A stretch of DNA of 64,000 nucleotides from Agapetus fuscipes. Taxonomy: Eukaryota; Arthropoda; Insecta; Trichoptera; Glossosomatidae. The translations under genes and the position numbers were made by a program. Position 1 is the stretch's first letter. Every line of letters starts with the position of its first letter. The notes beneath the pieces were generated by a model. That model was given only the letters and a program-made list of their open reading frames with translations, ran no database searches and had not been told where the DNA came from. Below, piece by piece: positions 10,749 through 22,700 of the stretch. Location: positions 11,518,493 through 11,582,492 of the forward strand of contig OX637362.1 in NCBI GenBank assembly GCA_951799405.1, written 5' to 3'.

Positions 10749-11133
10749 CTTGATCTGTGATGTTGGCGGCTAGGGTTTGTTAAAGTGAAATTGGTTTTAT
10801 GATTTAGTTTTTTATGTCCATGTAAATATTGTTATTTTTATTCTTTGATTTAAAAAAATGTAATTTGTCATGTATGTTCCTTGACTTATAGGTTGTTATG
10901 CGGCTGACCACCCACAATATAAAAATTGGTTCACTTTGCCAATGTCACCCCTGTTTCAGGGAAGGACGGCAAGAGTTGCAAGGCTTATGTTCATTTGAGA
11001 TTGGGTTTTTATATTGTAGGTCCACATGCGGCATGTGTTAGCGCGAAATTATACATATCTGCTTGTGGGAATGCATTTAGTATAAATCTTAAATGATATA
11101 TATCTTTGCAGCTTAGATTAGATTAGATTAGAC
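10749..11133 (+). repeat. RTE LINE 3' fragment including ORF end
   Basis: It begins inside the last codons of the LINE ORF (GTTGGCGGCTAG, encoding VGG-stop), continues through the AT-rich spacer, and holds the full 250-bp 3' block ending in ATTAG repeats. This links the short copies directly to the LINE 3' end. Confidence 0.75.
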
Positions 11134-11136
11134 CAC

Positions 11137-11482
11137 TACGCAACTAAGCTACACATATAGTGTAACTTCTTGCCGCGTTATCCCCGAAGGGGTTGCACGT
11201 GGCGAGTTTAACCTATTTATTTTTACAGGTAAGGGGTCTGACCTTACGCCAACCACTTCAGTTGAAAGCCACTTATTCAGTTTTACCTTAAAGGTGGCGA
11301 TATGTGGCGTGTAACCTGACAGTTTTGCTTGTTGGCCCCCCTGTCCCTCTTCAAAATGCACTAGTGTTGTCGAGTGACTCAACAAAAGCACTAAGTCCCT
11401 GTTTCGAGCTGCAGCATCCAAGGTCAAATAGTCATGATGATCGCCGATCTTCGATAGAAGTGGTAACAAAAAAAGAAGAAGT
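11137..11482 (-). repeat. Composite: SINE B 3' end, M2 end, LINE tail
   Basis: 11137-11270 is a reversed SINE B 3' half (CGCAACTAAGCTACACATAT; GCGTTATCCCCGAAGGGG; CCAACCACTTCAGTTGAA). 11271-11305 matches the M2 inverted end (CTTATTCAGTTTTACC). 11395-11482 is a forward LINE C-terminal tail (TGATCGCCGATCTTCGATAG then AAG repeats). Fragments from three families are joined with no spacer. Confidence 0.6.
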
Positions 11483-12404
11483 GTTGTCGACAACAGCAAG
11501 CTTATTGGCTGCCATATAATTCAGTGCCCATTGGTCCACGCCGTAATAAAAAGTATCAGCTGTTTTCTATTTTGCTCAGGCGCTGCGAGCGGTGTTGGCA
11601 CAGCGAACTGTGATTGTGGGGCGTGCAGGCAAATCACGCTTTATATGGGACACCTATATCCATACACTTTGTTACAGTGCTACTTTGTCATAGATAAGTG
11701 CAATAAAATGATCATTTGTAATTGGCAGCACTGGAAATAAATATTGTGGAGTTCTTTTTTTTAAATTAAAAATGAAATTTAAATTACTGTCAAAATTTGC
11801 AAATAAGCTTTTTTTAAGTACAAAGATGACTCAATGGTTGAGAATTTACTGAAAAGGATGCCTGGGTTTGATACCAACTGTTTTCAACTAATTTCATATC
11901 CTAACATTTTAATTTATGAAGACAGAGGTCTTAAGATTGGTAAGTTTTACTCCGCCTTCAAAAAAAATGAAAACCTAAGCTCAATGGTGAATCGGATCCT
12001 TTTTCCCACTAACTGGGTAGAAGAAAAATGTTTGACACAGATTTCTGCAGAAATGATTTTGTTACATGTTGTTTTGGTATTTTTATCAACAAAGTATATA
12101 AAATGTTTCAAGAAATAAAAATCCATTCCTTTGCAAATAGAGAACCGCTAACTTTTAATAAATAAAATTTTATTCAAATGTCTTGGATTTTTGCTTTTTA
12201 AAGAGGGGGCTTTTTTTCATTTCAAAATGCCAACATAATAAATATGAGAACAAAGACAACCAAAAAAAGTTTGAAATCTGAAATTTATTTCGGCGGGGTG
12301 ATGTCACAGGTCTAGGTAACTGGGGTCCTGAGCAACCAAAAGCATTGGCACAATTAAAAATAATTATACTCTTTGCTATTCTTGGAACTTTTAGTCGTCC
12401 GTTG
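11483..12404. other. Intergenic, nothing recognised
   Basis: No exon or repeat family could be assigned with confidence. Open frames here are short, lack recognisable similarity and have no splice context. Confidence 0.4.
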
Positions 12405-12548
12405 AGCCCACGCTTTGACAAACTAATGATATTTGTATGAAGACAACGCTGTTCACTTGCGGCCATCTTGGATTGACAGATCTTCAAACAAATATTACTG
12501 ATATTCGGTAGGTAAGAATTACCGTGGAGATGAGACTTCCAGCCCATG
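12405..12548. mobile_element. MITE-like element M3, partial
   Basis: It carries TTTGTATGAAGACAACG on the left and ATATTCGGTAGGTAAGAAT, GGAGATGAGACTTCCAGCCC on the right, matching the intact copy at 13597-13765. It ends about 55 bp beyond the stop codon of the synthetase gene, so it probably lies in or next to that gene's 3' untranslated region. Confidence 0.55.
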
Positions 12549-12604
12549 ACAGGTTCCACAGCATAATAAATAATTAACAGCTAACTATGTCTGAATGTCT
12601 GACA

Positions 12605-15600
12605 TTAATCCTTGTCTAATCGGCACAGCGGGCTGTCCATGATCATCTGCAGGTCCACTTTGGGCCCCACCAGGTCCCGGATGTTGTTGTAGCCGTACTT
12701 GATCATGGTGGGCCTCTCCAGAGACAGGCCCCAGGCTATGACGTTAACGTCTTCCGGCAGACCCATCGGCAGGAGCATCTCTGGACGGAAAACACCGGAA
12801 TTCCCGACTTCGATCCATTTCCCCAGACCTGGAAGTAGTATGAAAATTCATGTTATAAAGATATTACAACTGGTCTGCGGCCTAATGGTTAATGCTTCGG
12901 ACTATTAGAAGCAATTGTAAGAATCTGTTCTTATTCAAAGTATGAACAAACCATTCCAAAGGTTTCAATAATAACCTTTGGCGTTAATATGTTTATCACA
13001 CTTTACACTATAGGTTGGTATGCGGCTGACCACCCATGCTGTAGAAAATGGTTCACTTTGCCAATGTCACCCCTGCTTCAGAGAAGGTCGTCAGGAGTTG
13101 CAGGGTGTATGTTCATTTGAGATTCGGGTTTTTATATTGTAGGTCCACATGCGGCATGTTTAAGCGCGAACTTATACGTGTCTGCTTGTGAAAATGCATA
13201 TAATGTGAATCTTAAATGTTACATATATTTGCAACTTAGATTAGATTAATTAGATTAGACACTATACATACAGTTTAGTTGCATTGCATTGTTTAATTAG
13301 GGCTGTAGCTTCGTCAATGAGAACAGATTGTCACCTTCATGGTAGCAGAAGATCTCCATGCTGGGCTCGGTGTATGGGTTGTACGCGGGCTTGAACTGCA
13401 TCTTGTGGAAGCCCAGGCGGCTGAAGAAGTCATGCAGCGTCTGTATGAGGTCGGCGAGGCTCAGCCCCCTCTCTGCTATGACTCCCTCCACCTGGTGGAA
13501 CTCTGCGAGGTGAGTGGCGTCCAGGGTCTCATTCCGGAACACCTGGAGGTAACAACAAGACGAGGATAAAGAACCAAGGGAACACTAACACTGACAGGGC
13601 TGGAAGTCTCATCACCTCGGTAATTTTTATTTAGCGAATATCGGTAATATTTGTATGAAGACCTGTCGATCCAAGATGCCCGCTAGTGAACAGCTGATTA
13701 GTCTTCATACAAACATTATCAATATTCGGTAGGTAAGAATCACCGTGGTGATGAGACTTCAGCCCAGGTCTATTAGCTGAAGCACTGGGTGTTTTAGAGG
13801 AAAGTGTTTTGCCATGCCATAATGGACGGGATGACCGAGAGGACCAACTCTAGGGGACGCCCACGCCAAGAATACCTGGAGGACCTGTTGGTGGACGTGC
13901 GCTGCTCTTAAAAGAGCCGCACAAGACAGGGAAGAATGTAGGAGAAGAGTGAAAGAAATTGCTGCAAGCCAATTCCAGGATTGAAACAAGAGAAGAAGAA
14001 GTTTCACCAAATATGTGGTCCAGTAAATGATGGAAAAGAGTGGTGTCTAAGACGGAATGATGAACTCTCCAGCATACACCAAGCTCCTAGGATCTCAACC
14101 TTTATACGACTCTCGTTGGAGATGTTCACAGAATGCATATAATTTGATTTTTAGCCCACTAACTTCACATTTATATATTTAAAAAGATGCATAACAGATA
14201 AAAATGTGTACGTGAGTATACAATTGAGAGCAGATGTGCAGAATTTATAGAATTTGAGAGAAAAAATCATACATTGAAGTTAAGATCATTTGAAGCAAAT
14301 CAAACTTCTGAAATGCTCTCATGTATGGAAAATCTTGGAAAATTTCAAACAGGCCCATGCCCAGCACAGGAGAAGACAAGACAGATAAAGAAAATATTGA
14401 ATTACCCTGTCAATGCTGAAGTATTTCTGTGGAGTGAATTCCTTTTGCTGAGCCAGCGCGTACAGCATCCTGGCGCTCACAGCCGTCGTGTGGGTACGGA
14501 GAAGGTTCTTCTGAGCCTCTTCTATCTTCCAATCATAGCCATAGCCCTGAAGTAAATATCAATACAAATATGTACATAACAATTTATCCACATTCATACG
14601 TTCTGTTACGAACTTGGAGTACCTACATGCATGCATACATAGAAAAATCTGGCACTAGTATGATGGTGGTAGTGTAACCAACTACGAACTTTGAAGTACC
14701 TACACACGCCTGTACAAGTACAATAGTGTGTGTAAAATCGTATGGTATGATCCATCATGGTAGTGGAACAGCTGTCTAGTATAATCTAGAACAGAGATTG
14801 TATAATCTGGAATATGCAAGAAAGATCTCTTTTGCACCTATATACAGGGACTGCAATGGGGCATCAGCAGAGTAGTCGCTCCAAGCATTTTGCCGTGAAA
14901 AACACATAAGCAGTGATTGCCAATTGTTGTAAATTGTGAACCAAACCGTGTAAAATAAATAATTGCAGTTTAATTAAAAGAGAACCACAGTAAAATCATA
15001 ACAGTACCAAAGGGGTCACCTATTTATTTTCACACATAAGGGGGTCGGTTTTACGCCAACCTTAAGTGGAGGCTCTCATTTCTTGTGAAGGTTGAGTAAA
15101 CCTTGCCGGTATTTTGATTTGATTTTGAGTTTGAAATAAACACCGAAATGGAAAATCATTTCTGTCACCCTTTGTGGGGATCAATCCTTAGCTTTCGGCA
15201 TGGAATTAAAGCATTCTATCAACTGAGCTATCGACCAGAAAGCAAAAATTGAGAGCAATGGGCTTGAAGTTTCTTGTAAATAGTTTAAACAAAGGAATAT
15301 CTTCGAGTCACTTTTTATTTTCTTCCTGTTTGACCTATATTGAATTTTTCAAAAAGAAAATATTTATTCTTACTTGTGAGCCGTACCCTCCTTTACTATG
15401 CACAGATTTGACTCTCTCCAGGTACTCGGGAGGGAACTGTGATGAAGTGGCGGGGTCTGAGATGAAGAAGGTGTCGTGGGCGTCTCTGGCTGGATGCTGC
15501 TGGGGCTGGAAGAGAGCGTCAAAGTTCCAGAAGGAGCTCTCCACGTAGTTGTCCGTGGGCATCTCACTGAAGCCCATTTCAAGGAAGATCTGACGAAACT

Positions 15601-18366
15601 CGCTGCGCACGTTCATCAGAGGGTGGAGGTAGCCTGTCTCAGGGACGGCTCCTAAAATAAAAAATTACAATTAAGCAAAGAAACTAACTATGCGAAATTC
15701 TCAGTGTTATAATATCCAGAGTCATAATAAAAGGAGAGCTTGTATGAAGAAGGTTATGACTCTGGATGAAATGAAAGAAGTATGTAAGGACAGAAGGAAA
15801 TGGCGGTTGAACAGTAATGTTGGCGGCTAGGACTAGGGGTTTTTAAATTAGAATTATGCTTTCTGTTTTAGTTTTGATGTCCATACATATTATTATTTAT
15901 TGATTTTAAAAATGTAATTTGTTGTGTATGTTCCTTGACTTATAGGTTGGTATGCAGCTGACCGCCCATGCTGTAGAAAATGGTTCATTTTGCCAATGTC
16001 ATCCCTGTTTCAGTGAAGGTCGGCAAGAGTTGCAGGGTGTATGTTCATTTCAGATTTGGTTTTTATATTATATGTCCACATGCGGCATGTCTATGTGCGA
16101 ACTTTTACCTGTCTGTCATTTAATGCATCAAGATAACAGGGGTAAAAAGTAAAATCAAGTGGCATGTGGCAAGTAGTCCAGTCGATAGCTCAGTTGGTAG
16201 AGTGCTTGCATTCCATGCCGTGAGCTCAGGTTCAAATCCTGCCGAGGCGAGTCAGAAATGATTTCCCGTTTCGGTGTTTATTTCAAACACCAAAATAAAA
16301 TACCGGCAAGGCTTACTCAGCCTTCACAAGAAATGAGTACCAGTCCCCTTGGGAGGTGGGAAGCCCCCGCTTTTGTATTTTCTGCATTTTTGTATTTTTC
16401 TTCCATGTACTTTTCTATTGCTGTATTTTTTTCTATGGCTGGTCATGTATTGCACCCTCCACATGACTAGCTGGAATAAACATTTATTATTATTGTTACT
16501 TCAACTGAAGTGGTTGGCATAAGGACAGCCCCCTTACCTGTAAAAATAAATAGATTTTACTCGCCACATGCGAAACCCTTCGGGAATAACGCGGCAAGAC
16601 GTTACACTATATGTGTAGCTTAGTTGCGTTTTTTTTTTGCAGCCCTAGTTTAGATTACAGATAGATTCACGTACCTAGTGCATCAAAATTGTAAGCTTTG
16701 AATTTGAGATCCTTCCACGAGCCGTTGGCCAGCATCTCCGTGGTGAGGTCCGTCTCTAACTTGGTGAAAGTTGTCGTGAACTCTGGTCCCTTCTTCAGCA
16801 GGAAGCTCTTGATCACTACTTCTTGCAGCAGTTTCCGTTTCTTGTAGTCGTTCCTCACATTATCGGGGATGCCCTCCTCCAGGCCCTTGTCTATGGCCTT
16901 GAGATGCTCCTGGACTGTGTCTGTGATGGATTCCACCTTCCTCCTGATGAGCGGAGCCCCACCTGACTTGTCCATCATGATCCAGCCGGCAGACATGGCT
17001 TTGCTGAAGCCAACTTTGGCATTTGGGACCTCCTGCGAAGCAACACAGACTTGTTATCTTTTTGTGAGTAAACGCATCACAATGGAGTAGGAATGTGTTT
17101 TGTAGAACATTTAAAATTTGAATTTAGATTGTAGACCGGTCCGTAGTCTAGTGGTAACACTTCAGACTCGTGAATGGAAGGTAACGGGTTTGAATCCTGG
17201 CGGAGCACAAAAAATATATCTTTTATATTTTCAAATTTGCTCATCGCTGGGTTGAAAAATTCACAAACCTTTACCAAAGACCAGTCATTAAAAGGTCCAT
17301 TCAACATTACAGCAATTGGGTGTTGCTTGAGAATTGGCGCTTTGTAGCGACGAACAAACTCGTAAAAAGTCCGGTCAAAAGCTCCATCGGTAAAATTCTT
17401 GCATTCCATAACGCAACGCAAAACGCAACTAAGCTACACATATAGTGTAACTTCTTGCCGCGTAATCCCCGAAGGGGTCGCATGTGGCGAGTTGAACCTA
17501 TTTATTTTTACAGGTAAGGGGGCTGGCCTTACGCCAACCACTTCAGTTGAAGTGGGGGTTTCCCAGCTCCCGAGGGGCTGGTACTCATTTCTTGTGAAGC
17601 CTGAATAAACCTTGCCGGTATTTTTAATATGGGGTTTGAAATAAACACCGAAATAGGAAATCATTTCTGACACCCTCCTCGGTGGGATTCGAATTCGAGC
17701 TCACGGGGTAGAATGCAAGCACTCTACCAACTGAGCTATCGACCAGACAATGCCGCCTTTACCATGCCGAGAGTAAAGGTTCGATCCCAAGGTGTACTCA
17801 GCCTTCACAAGAAATGAGAACCAGCCCCCTCGGGAGCTGGCAAAACTTGTACCCTGAAAGTGGTTGATGTGAGGCCAGCCCCCTTACCCGTAAAAATAAA
17901 TAGGCCCCGAATCGCCACATGCGATTCTTTCAGGGATAACGTAAGCGAGAAGTTACACTATGTACCTTACTTAGTTGAGTTTAGAACATTTTTCTCTGTG
18001 GGCAACCATCACACTGGTATGGGACTACCCTCCTTAGTAACCAATAACAAACTATTTGTTCGCCTTTTCCATTATTTGACTTACTTTCATCAGTGTGGCC
18101 TGTGGTATCCCCGTCTCTGGTACAGCATTGTACACCAGCGCCTCGTGGCTCCCTTTTTCCGACACCTCCTTGCCTTCCTCGCTGAGCGCCCACTTCTTGC
18201 TGGTGACGGTATCCGAGGTGATGAGCTCCCCGAGCGCCTGCAGGCTCTTCACGGCCCCGACCACCTTCTGGTGATCCTCACCGAAGGCTGACGCAAGACG
18301 CAGCGTGTCAACGTCACCGTCCTTCTCCAGCCACGCCAAAACCTTCTCAGCCAGCTCGGACGCCAT
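12605..18366 (-). CDS. FARSA: Phenylalanine--tRNA ligase alpha subunit, cytosolic
   Basis: Six exons in transcription order: 18366-18085, 17032-16675, 15651-15374, 14546-14406, 13542-13335, 12828-12605. All have GT-AG borders and matching phases, giving 496 residues (human protein 508). The product is the catalytic subunit of the cytosolic alpha2beta2 enzyme that charges tRNA-Phe. Residues 1-94 form the alpha N-terminal tRNA-binding winged-helix region. The class II core includes [20 protein letters not shown], the motif 2 region [16 protein letters not shown] (355-370) and the motif 3 region [13 protein letters not shown] (456-468). FNPYTEP-type residues appear as [13 protein letters not shown]. 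Near the end [20 protein letters not shown] is well conserved. All introns carry repeats. The start was chosen because [10 protein letters not shown] opens the conserved N-terminus. Confidence 0.95.
13001..13258 (+). repeat. RTE LINE 3'-end copy in FARSA intron 5
   Basis: Forward copy with the GCGGCTGACCACCCATGCTG variant and an ATTAG-type tail. It is antisense to the host gene. Confidence 0.75.
13597..13765. mobile_element. MITE-like element M3, intact ends
   Basis: A 169-bp inverted-repeat element in FARSA intron 4. The left end GGGCTGGAAGTCTCATCACC pairs with the right end GGTGATGAGACTTCAGCCC, and pairing continues through GAATATCGGTAATATTTGTA over about 60 bp per arm. Only a short unpaired centre remains. 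No coding capacity. Confidence 0.7.
13780..14008 (+). pseudogene. LINE ORF C-terminal remnant
   Basis: The translation reads [20 protein letters not shown] then [10 protein letters not shown], as in the C-termini of insect non-LTR ORFs. An AAGAAGAAG tail follows. It lies within FARSA intron 4, on the opposite strand. Confidence 0.5.
15008..15239 (-). mobile_element. SINE B, nearly full, in FARSA intron 3
   Basis: Reverse copy from the AAAGGGGTCACCTATTTATT block to the tRNA-like head, seen in reverse as CAACTGAGCTATCGACCAG. The 3' terminal 60 bp are missing. Confidence 0.75.
15711..16112 (+). repeat. RTE LINE 3' fragment including ORF end
   Basis: It encodes the last LINE codons ([20 protein letters not shown] type) at 15711-15830, then the spacer and the 3' block, stopping short of the ATTAG tail. 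Located in FARSA intron 2. Confidence 0.75.
16178..16639 (+). mobile_element. SINE B, full length, interrupted
   Basis: The tRNA-like head (GATAGCTCAGTTGGTAGAGT; GGTTCAAATCCTGCC) starts at 16178. The body runs to about 16370 and resumes at about 16499 with ACTTCAACTGAAGTGGTTGG, ending in a run of T after TTAGTTGCG. The insert of about 128 bp holds GGAATAAACATTTATTATTA and looks like a short 3' end of another retroelement. Confidence 0.75.
17132..17372 (+). mobile_element. SINE A in FARSA intron 1
   Basis: Forward copy with GACCGGTCCGTAGTCTAGTG, a B-box-like GGGTTTGAATCCTGGC, and the body to the ACGAACAAACTCG region. The 3' tail is truncated. Confidence 0.75.
17423..17748 (-). mobile_element. 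SINE B, full length, reverse
   Basis: The cleanest reverse copy: 3' end (CGCAACTAAGCTACACATAT) at the left, the PolIII-type head (read reversed, GTCGATAGCTCAGTTGGTAG) at the right. The B-box region GGATTCGAATTCG is slightly altered. Located in FARSA intron 1. Confidence 0.8.
17780..18072 (+). repeat. SINE B 3' part followed by repeat X
   Basis: 17780-17985 is a forward SINE B without a head. 17993-18072 is a piece of repeat X (CCTTAGTAACCAATAAC). This fills the end of FARSA intron 1 up to a dozen bases from the exon 1 donor. Confidence 0.6.
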
Positions 18367-18574
18367 CTTTGTACACCTCTCACAGATACTGCATGTGTTG
18401 CGAAGCTCAGAAAGATAAAATTTACGTTATTTGATTACTTTTGAACTTTTAACCTAAAAAGTGACCAATCGCAAGATCTCTGTGCGCAAGATGGAATCTG
18501 TTGACAGGTCGACAGCGAGCAGCTGTCAAAAAAGGGATGGCAGCGTAAAAATTAACCTATTTAATTTAGTACCT

Positions 18575-18891
18575 CATCTAATCTAATCTAAGTTGCATAG
18601 ATATGTAACTTTGGGGATTCACATTATATGCGTTTTCATAAGCAAGCAAGTTCGCATTTGTACATGCCGCATGTGAAACTATTACATAAAAACACAAACT
18701 TCTTCTTCTTCTGTATGGCGAATTCCCGCGGAGAGCAGGGGCGCCAGTGTCAAGTAGACAAAACCCAAACTTCAAATGAACATACACCCTGCAACTCTTG
18801 CCGACCTTCTCTGAAACAGGGGTGACATTGGGAAAGTGAACCATTTTCTACAGCATGGGTGGTCAGCCGCATACCAACCTGTAAGTCAAGT
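18575..18891 (-). repeat. RTE LINE 3'-end copy with small insert
   Basis: A reverse copy 210 bp upstream of the FARSA start codon. A block at about 18697-18762 (CTTCTTCTTCTTCTG then CGCGGAGAGCAGGGGCG) is absent from other copies. Confidence 0.7.
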
Positions 18892-18975
18892 ACCATCTTA
18901 AGTAGAATAGCATTCATAACTTATTTTTGACCAAAACGTCGCTTATGCCCTATATCCTTTTAACCGTCGATATAG
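18892..18975. mobile_element. MITE M1, end fragment
   Basis: Matches the right end of M1: ATAACTTATTTTTGACC, GTCGCTTATGCCC and CTTTTAACCGTCGATAT. Confidence 0.5.
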
Positions 18976-19224
18976 GTACAACAAGTAACATTACGTACCT
19001 AACAGCATGTAAAAATGTAAAGATGGAATTTGAACAAATCAGCAAAAATTCAGCATCAACAAATATCCAATTAATATTTTACAGTGGATTGATATAGGAT
19101 TTTTTTCACTTTGAATGTTTCATCTCCATTTTACAATTTCAAATAAAACAATACCAGTTACCTATTTATTTTCTGAATGGGGAAGAGAAGGCTAAAGAAA
19201 TGGTATTTGCATTAATCTATAATG

Positions 19225-19483
19225 TATATATCGCACGCTTAATAATAAAGAGAAATAACTCGAAAATTGGAAAAATTGAGATTTTGTAATAAAACGCAAG
19301 AACAATGCGAGAAGAATAGGTCGAATGCGACAGCCGTTCAATTTGGACGAATATGACCGAGATAAAACATCGGCCGCCTTTTTCATCCCATACAAGTTGT
19401 ACTGGGTGTCTGAACTTTAAACGTGATTTCCCAACATTCTTGTTTTTTGAGTTATTGCTCTTTATTATTAAACGTGCGATATG
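19225..19483. repeat. Inverted-repeat element (about 40-bp arms)
   Basis: The left arm ATCGCACGCTTAATAATAAA, AGAGAAATAACTCG pairs with the right arm GAGTTATTGCTCT, TTATTATTAAACGTGCGAT. The centre of about 170 bp has no recognised content. A MITE-like origin is likely but the class is unknown. Confidence 0.5.
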
Positions 19484-19734
19484 TACTTACATATAGCAGA
19501 CATGTTTTTATCTGATCCAATTTATCAATTTATTCCATCTTCTTGAACTTTCAAGTCCACCATTTAATTTGCACACCGTGTGATACTTTATTGATCCCAT
19601 TTATTTATCTCCCTGATATCTGCTCTTGTGTTTTATTTGATAAAAAAACTGATATTTAAGATTATGAGTACATTTTTTTATTCGGCAGTTAAAATTTACA
19701 GTTGATACAAAAGTTATCACATATTTTGGGTCAT

Positions 19735-22700
19735 TCAGAAGAATTCATGACACAAAGAACTGTAGGGTTTCCTATGGAGATCGGGTACAGTGCAGTCTTG
19801 GGCAGGATATCCCACGGGAATGAGCAGAACCAGTTTTTCTTGCTGTGGTCTATTGAAGAGCACTCGGATCCTGCCTCCGCATTGAAGAGGAGTGGAAACT
19901 AGAGCTGATAATCCGGCGTTCTGAAAGTTAATAGAAACATATTAATTATTCTTCTTTTTCTAAATAAAAATAAACCATATACATTTTATGTATGTTTTAA
20001 GTATCTAATGTACTTGGCACCGATTCCATAGGCAACAAAATTGTGATGTCACACAGCCGGGTTGCTAGGGAAAAGACAAACTAATATTTTGATATTGGTT
20101 TCTAAGCACCTTAATCATATACATTCACACATGGAAAATCCATGGCTCACCTAACCTAATGTGAATTTTCGATACAAAAAATTATGATCCATGAATCAGC
20201 TACGGATAAACTGTGTTGTGAATAACTCTGCTGGAAACTGGAATTTAAAAAAATACTTAGTTTATTATTATGTGATCCGACAAGATAAACTTGTTAGGAG
20301 AAATGAATAAAGAGAATAAATAGAAAAACATAAAATTTAATATTTAAATAAAATATTTCCCTCACCACACACAAGAGCTTAGTCTCTTCTTGGTGAGGTA
20401 TAGCGTTACAAAAATATAATCAAATAATGTAACAGTTCAACCCCCCAAAAATCACCCATTGACCAACTTACATCTCGTAATTGCAACTCGCATGGGTTAA
20501 AAAAAAACTCCCGTGAACTGTTCCTCAGTTTTATTTTTATTTTCACTGGGAATCAGTTTTACTCAGTTTTATTTTCACTGGAAATATTATCAATGGTATT
20601 ATTAACTGGCAAAATGATACTTTCAGATAAAAAAAAGCACACTCGCAACCAAACAAAAGTCACTTGCAATTTGCGAGCTAGCGAGTCGAATTTTGGAGGG
20701 TTGCAATAGATTTAAGGAAAAAAAGTGTATTATGAATGCATTTCAAATAAAAAAAAATAAAAAAATATCTTACTTGAATTGCAGCCAATAATAGACCTGT
20801 TGCTATGGAAACACTGATATCACAGTAGTAATGATTCTTCCTGGTTCCATCATCAGCAACGGAGTACAGCTGCTTGAACACAAGAATAATGTACGGCGCA
20901 TCTGACAGGTAGTGCTTGGTCCAGGTAGTCTTAAAGGGAGCAAGGTCGGCCACCCATTGCTTGCCCATCCTCTGGTTGTAATTGATTTCTTCTTCCTCTT
21001 CCACTATTTCTCGCAGCTTGAGTTTTATATCGGCATCCTTGACCACAATAAACGTCCAGGGTTCGGTGTGAGCCCCACTTGGAGATGTTCCTGCAATAAT
21101 AATATAAGTTTTCATTTATTTTTCTAGTATTTATGCTACGTTTTATCCTCAAAGTTAAAAGTAGAGATGCCCCGAATATGGGCTCAACAGAATACAAATA
21201 CTTGACGGAATGATTTAGTTATTTTTTACGCAATAAACAAGTCAGCGTTATTCATATTACCGACATTTTATCTTCTTTAAAAGTATTGTTTTTACAAAAG
21301 GTAAATGTTAGTTAACGCTCCTCCATATTTAAAAACTTTAATTTAAAATAAAACTTGTATTATAATATTTTTTTGTCAATAAATGATGGTTTCACAAGAT
21401 CATTATTGTTTCATTTACAAAAACTATGTCCGGGTTTCAGTATGAAAATTATTGCATGTAAAGTTGATTAACACTTTTGAAATATTTATGAATTGATTGG
21501 CCAAATAACTAAATATTTGGGTGAGCACAAACATTAAATATTAAGCCAAACATAAAGAATTTGAATATTTTCTTAACATTTGGCGCATCGCTGGTTTTAA
21601 GTGAGTTAGACAATTTCTATCCCATATTTTAATCAGTAACAGAATTTTAATTATTATGCAATTTTTCTCAATTCGTATTAGTTGAATAAGTCTTTGAAGT
21701 TTTTATAAACTGAGGGTCAGGGGTCCTCATTCTTCCTCCTAATTTAGGCTTGCTTATTAGCACATGGGATATCCACAATATTACTTTAAATTCACTAATC
21801 TATAATCTAAGTTGCAAGGATATATTCATTCAAAGCTCTCAGATGTATGCCCACAAACAAACACGTGTAGTTCGCGCTTACAAATGCTGATTCTGTACTC
21901 ACAAATAAAATCCAAACCTCAAATGAACATAAGCCCTGCAACTCTTGCCGACATTCCCTGAAACAGGGGTGACATTGGCAAAGTGAACCATTTTTTACAG
22001 TATGGGTGGTCAGCCTCATACCAACCTATAAGTCAAAGAATACGAGTAATAAATACATAAATAAATTTAAGTATAAAACAAAAAAAAAAACTAATAATTC
22101 ATTAAAAATAAGAGATTTGATAAAACCATGTCTATGTCCCTCATTCCTATATATATATAAATAACTTATTTTTACATACCTGCAGTCATTATAATATTCT
22201 GTATAATCTCTGCTGGGAATGTTTCCGTGCTGAATGCCCGCACAGACCTCCGGAGATCCATGTTTTCATAAAAGTCAGCAGACCTCTTTATCATATCTGC
22301 CTCGAGAAATCTGGCGGCTTTAAATGGCACTTGAGGTACATCTTCGGCGAGAGAAACTGTCTCATAGTTATCAGGGTCTGATGACATCTCTTCATCGCTG
22401 CCTTTCCCTGGATCAAAAATTAAAAATAACTTGTACCTAAGTGAAATGTAATTACTTTCAGGGAAGGTTGGCAAGAGTTGCAGTCTATAATCTATAATCT
22501 AAGCTGCAAAGATATGTTAACTGCATGCCCACAGACAAGCACCAATAAAAAAATGTACGCCTTTTCCCTAGCAACCTGGCTGAGTGATGACACAAAATTG
22601 TCTATAACAATTCATGTGCGGTCATTCTCATCGCTCCAAAGATGTCTCGTTCCCTAAAATGTTCAATTAAACTTTTTTTTCAACAAATTTTAATTAAGTA

